Positions 1-8,622 of a stretch of DNA of 64,000 nucleotides are shown piece by piece. The stretch comes from JAFGJQ01 sp964495075 (GTDB taxonomy: Bacteria > Planctomycetota > Phycisphaerae > UBA1845). The DNA is taken from the NCBI GenBank assembly GCA_964495075.1, contig CAZBUJ010000017.1, forward strand, positions 12,192 to 76,191, read 5' to 3'. The position numbers and the translations under genes were made by a program. The notes under the pieces were generated by a model. That model saw only the letters and a list, made by a program, of their open reading frames with translations. It did not search any database and was not told the origin of the DNA. Each line of letters starts with the position of its first letter. Position 1 is the stretch's first letter.

Positions 1-773
1 GCGCCCCGATCGACAACGATCGGGGAAACGAAATGCCTCTGAAGCTCCAGGTGTGGCGGGACGCTCAACGAAGCTGGCAATTGAACACGCTCAGCGTGGA
101 CCGACCGGCGCCGCAACTCGCCGTCATTCGTGCGGCAGGCACGCTGACCGCCGTGGATTCCGCATACACGCTGACGTATTCGTTCTACGGTTCAGGCGAT
201 GTGATCGTCGAGGGCGCTTTCGCGCCCGGTCGCGGTGGATTGCCCCAACTCCCGCGCTTCGGAATGCGGATGGGCCTCACCGACGCGCTGACGAACTTGA
301 CCTGGTTCGGCCCTGGTCCGCAGGAGACGTACTGTGACCGCAAGGACGCCCGGATCGGACACTACACCGGTGCAATCACGGAGCAGTATTACGCCGACTA
401 TGCCGAGCCGGGCGAGAGCGGCAACAAGGTCGATGTTCGCTGGATCGCCCTGACCGGAAGCGGAGAGGTCGGTTTGCTGGCCGTCGGCCAGCCCCTGCTG
501 AGCGTCAACGCTCTGCCGTTCGCGGCGGAGGCTCTCGAAGGACCCAAACATCCGTTCGAGATCGAGCGAGGACGCGGCGCGACGCTGAGCCTGGACCTGA
601 TGCAGATGGGGGTAGGCGGCGACGACAGTTGGGGCGCCTGGCCGCACGAAGAGTACCGCCTCGCGGCGCGCGACTACGCGTATCGTTTCCGCCTGCGGGC
701 GTTCAATCCAACGTCGGAATCGCCGGCCGACGTGAGCAGGCACGCGCTGCCGCACGTATCCGCATCGCGCTGA
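1..773 (+). CDS. Beta-galactosidase, GH2 LacZ type, C-terminal part (5' partial)
   Basis: Hydrolyses terminal beta-galactosides. Only the last ~257 codons are present. The reading frame is open to the left edge and already reads RAPIDNDRGNE before the first internal ATG at 33, so that ATG is not the start. RAPxDNDRG opens the beta-galactosidase small-chain domain (domain 5). The rest fits: GPGPQETYxDRK at about 310-345 and MGVGGDDSWG at about 607-636 are hallmark motifs of this domain. The TIM-barrel with the catalytic glutamates lies outside the window. The stop at 771 is followed by an intergenic stretch and a sugar-binding protein gene, so a carbohydrate context is likely. A separate decayed GH2 fragment lies near 59.9 kb. 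Confidence 0.9.
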   Translation, partial: APIDNDRGNEMPLKLQVWRDAQRSWQLNTLSVDRPAPQLAVIRAAGTLTAVDSAYTLTYSFYGSGDVIVEGAFAPGRGGLPQLPRFGMRMGLTDALTNLTWFGPGPQETYCDRKDARIGHYTGAITEQYYADYAEPGESGNKVDVRWIALTGSGEVGLLAVGQPLLSVNALPFAAEALEGPKHPFEIERGRGATLSLDLMQMGVGGDDSWGAWPHEEYRLAARDYAYRFRLRAFNPTSESPADVSRHALPHVSASR

Positions 774-783
774 GTGGCGTGCG

Positions 784-906
784 CTGTATGGTATTGTCGG
801 CTGGATCGGTTGGGTGAAAGAGAACACGACGTCGTCGAAAGGAACGGTGATGTTCGGCGGTGTGGTGGTTGTGCTGACAATCGCCCTATATGTTGTTTTC
901 TCGTGA
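784..906 (+). pseudogene. Possible C-terminal remnant of a membrane transporter, or micro-ORF
   Basis: Directly after the galactosidase stop, one frame reads LYGIVGWIGWVKE, a short polar linker, then a hydrophobic helix MFGGVVVVLTIALYVVFS, and stops at 904-906. An ATG at 850 preceded by GGAACGGTG could start an 18-aa peptide. The shape (polar linker, last helix, short tail) resembles the end of a sodium:solute symporter, a frequent neighbour of beta-galactosidase genes. That reading is inference; the fragment is too short to prove it, and the upstream part of the frame overlaps the galactosidase gene. Confidence 0.28.
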
Positions 907-1052
907 GATTCTCATAGCCGGACATTGCGTTGGCCGGCTCAACGGACCGCAGACAATCAAACCGTGGCGCCCCGTGCCGCCGGTGTTGCCGAGGCCATCG
1001 CGGCCGGCGCACCGCCGCGGCAAGGGCAGAGCCCAAGAAGGAGAACCTGGCC

Positions 1053-2147
1053 ATGGGAGACAAAGCGACCGAACGAGAGTATCCGCCTTTCCTGATTGCG
1101 ACGCTTGCCGTGCTGGCCGCCCTCTGCGTCACCAACTTCTTCGTCAGTCTGTACGGCTCAAACCTGTTCAAAGACGAGGACGGGGACAGAACGGAAGCGG
1201 TGATCCTGCCGCGCGTCGCCCCGCGCGTCGCCTTCGTCACCGGCGGGGTCGACCCGTTCTGGGACATTACCGTGGCCGGCGCCCGCGACGCTGCCGTGCG
1301 GTACGGGGCCGAACTCCAAGTACACATCCCCGAGGAGGGCGCCCCCAGCCAGGACAAGATCCTCCGGGATCTACTGACCAAGCAGGTGAACGGCGTGGCC
1401 ATCAGCCCCTTGAACGCGGACGGGCAGACCGGCTTGCTGAACCAGGTAGCGGCGGCCGTCAATCTGGTCACGTTCGATTCGGACGCGCCGAGGTCAAAAC
1501 GTCTTTGCTACGTGGGAACGAACAACTACACGGCCGGCTGGCTCTGCGGTGAAGTCGTGCACCGCGTGCTTCCTGCCGGCGGTCGCGTGCTCATCTCCAT
1601 CGGGAGCCTGGACAAGGACAACGGGCGGAAACGCCGACAGGGTCTGATCGACGAACTGCTCGGCCGCGTTTACGAGCCAGCCCGCGAGCCGGACCCGCCG
1701 GACGTCGAGCTGAGCGGTTCGGCCATCACGATCGTCGCCACCGTCCTTGATGAGAACAACGCGGATCAGGCGAAGGCCAACATGATCAGGGCGATCGGCA
1801 AGCACCCTGACGTCGACTGCCTCGTGGGGCTGTTTGGTTACAGCGGACCGAGCATCCTGGCCGCGCTGACCGAAACGGGCAAGCTCGGGCAAATCAAGGT
1901 CGTGGCGTTCGACGATCATGAAGCAACCTTGAACGGTATTCGCGATGGCTACATCGACGCCACGATCGTCCAGGACGCGTACCAGTTTGGCTACGCCTCG
2001 GTGAAGGCGCTCGCGACGCTTACGCGCGACGAAGGGGAACTGCCGTTGTCCAGAGAGATACTGTTCCCCTGTTTCGCTGTGCAGCGGGACAATCTCGAAC
2101 GTTTCGCGGCGGAGCGTCATGCGCAGGTTAGCGGCAGGGCAGGCTAG
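1053..2147 (+). CDS. Membrane-anchored periplasmic sugar-binding protein (RbsB-like)
   Basis: Substrate-binding protein of the ribose/galactose-binding class (Peripla_BP_4 fold). ATG 1053 was chosen because AAGGAG sits at 1038-1043, nine bases upstream; the longer upstream extension is Arg-rich and not protein-like. About 364 aa. Residues ~12-33 form one hydrophobic helix without a convincing lipobox, so the protein is probably tethered in the inner membrane. The binding core follows: PRVAFVTGGVDPFW, the DKILRDLLTKQVNGVAISP region, SDAPRSKRLCYVGTNNYTAG, then VAFDDHEATLNGIRDGYIDA near the C-terminus, in the usual order for this family. No ABC ATPase or permease gene is adjacent, so it may feed a distant transporter or act as a sensor. 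Confidence 0.85.
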   Translation: MGDKATEREYPPFLIATLAVLAALCVTNFFVSLYGSNLFKDEDGDRTEAVILPRVAPRVAFVTGGVDPFWDITVAGARDAAVRYGAELQVHIPEEGAPSQDKILRDLLTKQVNGVAISPLNADGQTGLLNQVAAAVNLVTFDSDAPRSKRLCYVGTNNYTAGWLCGEVVHRVLPAGGRVLISIGSLDKDNGRKRRQGLIDELLGRVYEPAREPDPPDVELSGSAITIVATVLDENNADQAKANMIRAIGKHPDVDCLVGLFGYSGPSILAALTETGKLGQIKVVAFDDHEATLNGIRDGYIDATIVQDAYQFGYASVKALATLTRDEGELPLSREILFPCFAVQRDNLERFAAERHAQVSGRAG

Positions 2148-3346
2148 GGACGCACCCGGGCGGTCGAGCTTCGAGTCCACGGCTCACAATCGCCCGTCGT
2201 CGCCGGAGGGGCATGAGACGGACCTCGGGGACACCGTGCGACGGCATCACCGTACGGACGGTGATAAGGTGTTCAAGCCGACTTCCGTCCTGCAGCCGAA
2301 GCGAGGACCGATCAGGTCCCGCCAAACGACTTCTCGTTCTCGTGCCTGGACGGGGCCGGACTCGACGACTCACGCGCGTTTTCCGCGTTTTTCGAAACTC
2401 GTTTCTGTCCTCCCGGCGTGGTGTGCTCGCGGCCTCGCTGGGGCACACGGGCCTTGGCGCGCACGTACAGCAGAACTGCACGGCCTTCTGACCCTCGTCG
2501 CGTCACCATCATCGCAACGCAGCCGCCAAAACCGACGACTTCGCTTGCGACGCGTTTGCCCAGTTAACGAATCGCGTGTGACTGACAGAAGAACGACACC
2601 GCCATCACACCTAAGGGTAAACCCTTGTTGACATGATCCGTCATGTCTCATAAAATGTCGCTCCATCTAATAACGCAGGTGTGTAATCGACTAAGGTGGG
2701 GTGCTGACGTCTGGCGCGCGGGGTGCGAGCGTCGCGACAAAGACATCATGAACCGCCGACAGCCACGTCGCCCATCCCGGCATCCGGCAGTCGCATCCCG
2801 AGCCGAATGTGGCAGCCGTACAGGCGGATGTGCGGCCCCAGGTGGAATGCGCGCGCCGTGTCCGGACTCGCATACCACGACTCACAGGAAGGAGAGTACA
2901 ACCGGCCCGTTTCGTGACTGATACGACGGGACTGGCGGCTGGAAACAAAGTGAGCCGGCCAGCCTGCTCCTTGGGGGATTACGGCTGGCGGGCTCGGTTA
3001 TGCAGTGGGCACGCGTTTCGCGCCCACCGCGTTCACCCTATCCTAGGCGCGTTCCCGTCTCCGATCAAAACGGTTCCGTCGAACCACGGTGCCTTCGTGC
3101 GAGGCTCGCGGCTCGAACGGCTGTCGGTGCCCTCGATGGAGCACTCCGGAAAGCGGCGCGGTGGGCTCGTCGCCCGAGAAGCGCGCCCACGGACACGGCC
3201 CGGTCGAGGAGAGGACCCGCGGTGATCATGGTGCTCGCCGCGGAGCCACGAATCGGGACGCCTCCGGCGCCGGCCATGATTCGCTACCGCGAATCCGGAA
3301 CCCGCGACCGGGGCGAGTTGCGCAATCTGAAGAGGAGGCAATTCCA
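2148..3346 (+). other. 1.2-kb intergenic region / long leader
   Basis: No frame here has a recognisable protein, a convincing ribosome-binding site or a conserved motif; the open frames are what GC-rich DNA gives by chance. A promoter-like block lies at 2613-2656, so the part after about 2662 would be a ~680-base 5' leader of the beta-helix gene at 3347. No known riboswitch was recognised in it. Confidence 0.5.
2613..2656 (+). promoter_or_regulatory. Sigma70-like promoter with palindromic operator candidate
   Basis: A perfect -35 hexamer TTGACA (2628-2633) and a TAAAAT -10 (2651-2656) are separated by 17 bases, the optimal spacing. Immediately upstream is the palindrome AAGGGTAAACCCTT (2613-2626), a possible regulator site abutting the -35. 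It points at the beta-helix gene at 3347 with an unusually long leader. Confidence 0.55.
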
Positions 3347-6300
3347 ATGAACCGCGTACGACTGGTTACATGTTTCACTGCAGCGATCCCGCTCTTGCCG
3401 ACCCTGGCGGGCGCAAACGACGTGCGGTCGTCAACGATGTACTTCCATGGCACGCTCACCGACGATGGCTTTGGAGGAAAGACCGGTGTCCTGGCGATGG
3501 TCGACGAAGACGCCGAGGACATCGGCGACGATGAGGCGGGCTACGATGTCTTCGCGCTGAATGGTGGGGCGGCACGCTTCAGCCAGAGCAGCGACGTGGA
3601 CCCGATCACGAACCACGACGGCTGGCCCGGATGGGACCCTGATACGCCCGACTGGTATCAGTACAGCCTGCGTCTCTACGTGGATGGGGGTCAACAGAAA
3701 TGGGCCGTCCGCAACCACCCGGGCGCCACGGCGACTTACCCTTGGTACGACACGGCCCACTGGGGCCCGGGCGGAAAACCACCGGCCGGTGTGCCCATGT
3801 CCGGCCTCATGAACTGGACGTCGGCGTACGCCAAGGAAACCGACACCGGAGCGTATCTGCCGGGCACCGGCATACCCCTCGTGGCCGGCTGGGCGGCGGC
3901 CAACGGTGGCGGCGCCGGCGCCTGGGACATGGACTGGAGTTGGGGCAGCGAAGTCGTCCCGCTCGAGATGCCCGGGTTCCAGGTCACCGTCACCGCTACC
4001 GGTCCTCCTGATGAATACGACGTCAGGCTGACGCCGAAGGCCAATACCATTGCCTCTTCCACCATGCACTTCGAAGGCTCGCTCGCGGACGCGGGTGGCG
4101 GCGTTTACACCGGTACGATCCCCATGACCGCCGGCGCGTACTACGTGCCGGGCGGCGACGGGGCACATCTTCACACCGACGGTGGGTTCGATCTCTATGC
4201 AGAAGAGGCTGGCTGCGCCTACGTGCAAGGTTATTATGGAACCGGGGGTCATAACTGCGGCGGCACTGATACCTATACCATCGCCGCCGACCACGATGCC
4301 TACCCGCATTTGCAGGGCGGCGGGCCGTGGGGCTCGTGGTACGATCCGGATGTTGCCGACTGGGATCAGTATTCGCTCGAGTTGACCGCGGCCCATTGGT
4401 ATCTTCGCTACACGTCGACCCACGAATCGCCCATGTCGGGCACGATGGACTGGGATGCCATGTACGCCGCGGAGAGTGATCTGGGCACCCAGGTCGGTGG
4501 TCATGGCGGCAGCGCGCCGCACGGCGGCGGTCCGGGAGCGTGGGACTGGGACTGCGGCTGGGGCATCGAAGTGATTCCCCTCCAGTTGCCCGGCTTCCAA
4601 GTGCTGGTCTCGGCTCTCGGGGGCGGTCAGTATCACGTGACCCTGACGCCCGTGGTGACCGAGGTCTGGGTGGACGATGATTTTGATAGTTCGACTCCCG
4701 GCTGGGGCGTTACCCACTTCGACAACATCCAGGACGGCATCGACGCCGTGTCCGGCAGCACGGTCAACGTCGCGGCCGGAACGTATGGGCCGTTTGTCCT
4801 CACCTCCACTGTTACTCTGCTCGGCGCGCAGGCGGGCGTGGACGCGCGAGGCCGCGTCGTCGGCGCACCGAGTCCCGCCAGCGAGTCCATCGTCACCGCC
4901 GTGTCCGGCATACTCTGCGAGTTCCGCAATGGATCCGGCGGATCGATCATCGACGGCTTTTCTTTCGTGGGCGGTGGCAACGCGTTGCGCTCCAACGGCG
5001 GACCTCTCGATGGCGTGCAGATTCTCAATAACCACGTCGAGGGCACCAGCAGTTCCGCGGTGTTCCTGAATGATCACGGTGATGATATCACGATCCACCA
5101 GAACGCGTTCGACGGCTCGAGCATGGGCAGTGGAGGCCTGGTCCACCTGGACACCGACACGTTCGACGGATTCCATTTCACTTCGAACTGGGTCAAGAAC
5201 GGTTCGACCGGCTTCTTCGTCGACGGCAACCGCAATGTTGGCGCGAGCGGGCTGCGATCGCCGTTGTTCCAGGGCAACCTGTTTCTGGACAACGAGACCG
5301 GTGCGAACTTCGGCAAGCGCGCCCTGGACGGCGCCGAAGTAAGCCTAAACACATTCGAAGGCAATGACTACGATGGGCTTCAGGGCGGCCCCAAAGACAC
5401 GGATATCACGCAAAACAGATTCGTCGACAACGGCCGATCCGGAGTCGCTCTTACGAGTTTTGGTGATGCCGACCCCAACAAGGGCGCGCAGAACTGCGTC
5501 ATCACTCAGAACTTCTTTTCCGGCAACGTGTCGGAAGACCTGCTCTTCTCCAGCGGTCAAGCCCCCGGCACGATCGCAACGAACTCGGCAAGCGGCAACA
5601 GCTTCGGCAGTGCCGTGGCCGTGACGTACGGCTCCGGCGATGGCACGGGAGACACCATTGACTGCAGCGGCAACTGGTGGGACAGCTACACCGGCCCGAC
5701 CGTCGCCACCCACCCCGGCGGAACGGGCAGCGAAATCGCGGGAGCCAGCGGCGGCCTCGTCGACTTCACGCCGTGGCTGGATTCCGGCACCGACGTGGGC
5801 GGCGACCCGAGCGACGGATTCCAGGGTGATTTCTCCGAACTGTGGGTGGACGACGACAGCCCGCAGAGCGGCACCGTCGGCCGCGCCCAGGAGGGCATCG
5901 ATCTCGTCACGGGCAGCACCGTCAACATCGCGCCGGGAACCTACCTCGAACCGGCCCAGATCGTGATCGACAAGGATGTCACGCTCATCGGGGCGGGCAA
6001 GACCGCGACAACCCTCATGCCCGATTTCGACACCACCGGCAGTGCCTACGGCACCACGTCCAGTTTCATACTCGTCGAATGGACCTTCGATGCGACGATC
6101 GAAGCGCTCGCGATTGATGGAACCGGCCACATCGTCCAGCAGGGCATCCAGGCACGCGGGGCGAGTCTAACCGTCCGCGATTGCGATATTCGCAACATCC
6201 ATGCCACTCCGGCCTCGTATGACGGGCGGGGCATTACCTATCTGACCGGAACCGGCCTGGTGGAAGACTGTACAATGTCCAACATCCGAAGGATCGGTGT

Positions 6301-8374
6301 GCACGTTCGAGGCGCGGTCGAGCCGGTCGCGCCGGTAGTCACCGTGCACGGCCTCACCTACGTCGGCAAAGGCGAAGGCGATTACCTGGACTACGGCGTT
6401 GAGGCGGGTGGCGGGGGGCAAGCCACGATCGAGGATTGCCACATCACCGATTGCCGCGGCGTCGCGTCGGTGGATGGTTCGACCTCAGCCGGCATTCTGG
6501 CCACGGATTTCTGGGGAACAGGTACCTGGGCCCATATCACCGGCTGCACGCTGACCCACAACTCCACCGGCATCTACGCGGGCTACCTTCCCGGCGACGG
6601 CACGATCGTGATCGCCAACAACAACGCGATCTACGCCAACCCCCTCAACACCGGGATCGTCGCCGTCACGGCCACCCCCGTGGACGCCACCAACAACTGG
6701 TGGGGCGACCCCAGCGGTCCCTACGATGAGGACAACGGCGGCGAGACCAACGACGTCTCCATTACCGGCTGCGGCGGTGATCCCACGCTTGAGTCCAACC
6801 CCGGCGGAACCGGCGACCACGTCTCCGACGACGCGAGCTACGCCGTCGACTACTGCCCGTGGTTGACCAGTTATCCCCGCGTGACGCTGGAGGCCGACGC
6901 GGAGTGCTACGAGGCATCGGAGACCGTCACCGTCGGGATCTGGATGAGGGATCTCGTCGACGAGATTCGTGGCGGCCAGTTCTTTCTGTCTTATGACAAT
7001 ACGGTACTGGACTTTGTCGACGCCGTGGTCGGCGACTCCCCGTTCACCGTCGAGGTCATCAACGACGTGGACGAGGACGCCGGGACGATCGATTACGCGG
7101 TGGGTGTCACTTTTGGAGCGAGCGGGACCAGCGTTGACACCAAGATGGCGGTCCTCACATTCACCGCGTTGCAGCAGGTCTGCTTCGAGGTGGATCTGAT
7201 CACCTGGCGCGCACACGACCCGCCGAGCCGACTCGCCGATGACGTCGGCGACCCGGTCTATCCGCTGTTCGTACCGCTCGATGTGGTGGACGACACGCCG
7301 CCGGTGCTCACCGGTTGCCCGACGGATATGACCGTTAATGCCGACGCGGGCAGTTGCACGGCCGTGGTGACGTGGACCGCTCCGACGGCGATCGACGACT
7401 GCGATCCGGCGCCCGTCGTTGCCTGTAGTCCGCCGAGCGGTTCGACGTTCCCGCTGGGTACCACGCCGGTGACCTGCACGGCCACGGATTCCTGTGGAAA
7501 CGTGTCGACTTGTGACTTCGATGTCACGGTGCTCGCCTACAACGAGGTCGTCGTAACCGTCGAGCTGTCGCCGACTTTGTTCGACCCGAACCCAGGCGTG
7601 GCGGACGATACACTGACGCGATGCATTACGTTTGACCTGTGGGAGTGCGGCGGTCCCAGCAGCGTTACCGTGCAAGAGGAAATCACATTCACCGTGGATG
7701 ATGGCACGCCACACGTGGGTAGCGCGACGCTCACCAACGTTCCGTGCGGTATGTACACGTGCATTACCGCCCGCGACGAACTGCACACGCTGCGGCGGAC
7801 GATCGATCCACTGCCGGTCGTCTCAGCGCAATACGTTGCCGACTTCGCCGCCGCCGGGAAGGATCTGATTGGCGGCAACCTGAACGACGATTACTGGATC
7901 GACATCCTCGACTTCGGCGTCTTCTCGTACAAGTGGGCTAAGAAGTACCTCGACGGCGTAGAGGTGAGCGATCCACCGTTCAATGGCAATACGCCGTGCG
8001 GCACGCTTGCCCCGCACGCGGACATCGACGGAAGCGGAGCGGTCGAATCAGCCGACTTCACGTTCATCAGCATCAACTTCCTCCAAGGCCACGAACCCAA
8101 CTGCTGCGGCGAGCCGCTCCGTGGGGATGCCGAGGGCGGCGGCGGTCCGATCACCGAAATCTCACTCGCCGAACTGAAGAAGAGGGGCCTTGGCCACCTC
8201 GAGGCGGGCGACCTGAACCACGACGGCACGCTCGACGAGCAGGACGTCGCCGCATTCCTGATGGGCGAACGCCCCAAACCGCCCCACCCCGCGCAGATTC
8301 GCTTCGACCGCGGAGAGGAGGTCGAAACGCCCGAACTCGGCATCGCCGAGCAGCCGGGCACCCGTAAGGAGTAA
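3347..8374 (+). CDS. Giant secreted beta-helix protein with cohesin-like, HYR and dockerin-like domains
   Basis: Secreted 1675-aa protein, function unknown. ATG 3347 follows AGAGGAGG (3331-3338) and opens a signal peptide ending about LAGA (residue ~24). Order: a module at ~25-233 and its tandem copy at ~234-434, both opening SSTMxF and closing GFQVxV..LTP; two right-handed beta-helix regions (~438-828, ~830-1175), each introduced by E[VL]WVDDD and a GSTVN[VI]A.GTY motif; a cohesin-like domain (~1178-1300); an HYR domain (~1313-1396, DTPPVLTGCP to VSTCDFDVTV); an Ig-like stretch; and dockerin-like calcium repeats (GGNLNDDYWIDILDF, ADIDGSGAVESADF, GDLNHDGTLDEQDV; ~1508-1640). Beta-helix proteins of this kind are often surface adhesins or polysaccharide-active; no catalytic residues could be assigned. 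Confidence 0.88.
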   Translation: MNRVRLVTCFTAAIPLLPTLAGANDVRSSTMYFHGTLTDDGFGGKTGVLAMVDEDAEDIGDDEAGYDVFALNGGAARFSQSSDVDPITNHDGWPGWDPDTPDWYQYSLRLYVDGGQQKWAVRNHPGATATYPWYDTAHWGPGGKPPAGVPMSGLMNWTSAYAKETDTGAYLPGTGIPLVAGWAAANGGGAGAWDMDWSWGSEVVPLEMPGFQVTVTATGPPDEYDVRLTPKANTIASSTMHFEGSLADAGGGVYTGTIPMTAGAYYVPGGDGAHLHTDGGFDLYAEEAGCAYVQGYYGTGGHNCGGTDTYTIAADHDAYPHLQGGGPWGSWYDPDVADWDQYSLELTAAHWYLRYTSTHESPMSGTMDWDAMYAAESDLGTQVGGHGGSAPHGGGPGAWDWDCGWGIEVIPLQLPGFQVLVSALGGGQYHVTLTPVVTEVWVDDDFDSSTPGWGVTHFDNIQDGIDAVSGSTVNVAAGTYGPFVLTSTVTLLGAQAGVDARGRVVGAPSPASESIVTAVSGILCEFRNGSGGSIIDGFSFVGGGNALRSNGGPLDGVQILNNHVEGTSSSAVFLNDHGDDITIHQNAFDGSSMGSGGLVHLDTDTFDGFHFTSNWVKNGSTGFFVDGNRNVGASGLRSPLFQGNLFLDNETGANFGKRALDGAEVSLNTFEGNDYDGLQGGPKDTDITQNRFVDNGRSGVALTSFGDADPNKGAQNCVITQNFFSGNVSEDLLFSSGQAPGTIATNSASGNSFGSAVAVTYGSGDGTGDTIDCSGNWWDSYTGPTVATHPGGTGSEIAGASGGLVDFTPWLDSGTDVGGDPSDGFQGDFSELWVDDDSPQSGTVGRAQEGIDLVTGSTVNIAPGTYLEPAQIVIDKDVTLIGAGKTATTLMPDFDTTGSAYGTTSSFILVEWTFDATIEALAIDGTGHIVQQGIQARGASLTVRDCDIRNIHATPASYDGRGITYLTGTGLVEDCTMSNIRRIGVHVRGAVEPVAPVVTVHGLTYVGKGEGDYLDYGVEAGGGGQATIEDCHITDCRGVASVDGSTSAGILATDFWGTGTWAHITGCTLTHNSTGIYAGYLPGDGTIVIANNNAIYANPLNTGIVAVTATPVDATNNWWGDPSGPYDEDNGGETNDVSITGCGGDPTLESNPGGTGDHVSDDASYAVDYCPWLTSYPRVTLEADAECYEASETVTVGIWMRDLVDEIRGGQFFLSYDNTVLDFVDAVVGDSPFTVEVINDVDEDAGTIDYAVGVTFGASGTSVDTKMAVLTFTALQQVCFEVDLITWRAHDPPSRLADDVGDPVYPLFVPLDVVDDTPPVLTGCPTDMTVNADAGSCTAVVTWTAPTAIDDCDPAPVVACSPPSGSTFPLGTTPVTCTATDSCGNVSTCDFDVTVLAYNEVVVTVELSPTLFDPNPGVADDTLTRCITFDLWECGGPSSVTVQEEITFTVDDGTPHVGSATLTNVPCGMYTCITARDELHTLRRTIDPLPVVSAQYVADFAAAGKDLIGGNLNDDYWIDILDFGVFSYKWAKKYLDGVEVSDPPFNGNTPCGTLAPHADIDGSGAVESADFTFISINFLQGHEPNCCGEPLRGDAEGGGGPITEISLAELKKRGLGHLEAGDLNHDGTLDEQDVAAFLMGERPKPPHPAQIRFDRGEEVETPELGIAEQPGTRKE

Positions 8375-8430
8375 CGGTTTACGCCGTCGCGACGACGTGA
8401 ACTTCTCAGGCTGGTTTCGTTAAAAGGGAA

Positions 8431-8466
8431 GGGCGGCGCGGGGCGAGCGCCTGTCACGCGCCGCCC
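8431..8466 (-). terminator. Hairpin terminator of the arabinofuranosidase operon
   Basis: A perfect 9-bp stem, GGGCGGCGC (8431-8439) with GCGCCGCCC (8458-8466), encloses an 18-base loop in the gap between convergent genes. Read on the minus strand it is followed by the pyrimidine-rich run TTCCCTTTT, as expected for a rho-independent terminator ending transcription from the 16.3-8.6 kb operon. Read on the plus strand no T-tract follows. Confidence 0.5.
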
Positions 8467-8622
8467 GACCTGCATGCCGGTGGCACGGGCGAGAAGAGCG
8501 ACGTCGGTATCCATGACCCGGCGCGACGGATGCTCCTGTGAAGAACGCCGGCCGGCCCCGCCGCGCCGGAAGCGAAAATAAAGGAGTACGACGCGGCGCG
8601 GGAATCGGTGGACGGGCACAGG

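Noticed and set aside
3431..5176. 581-aa open frame opposite the beta-helix gene
   Set aside because: Antisense shadow, His/Arg/Val-rich, no start signals.
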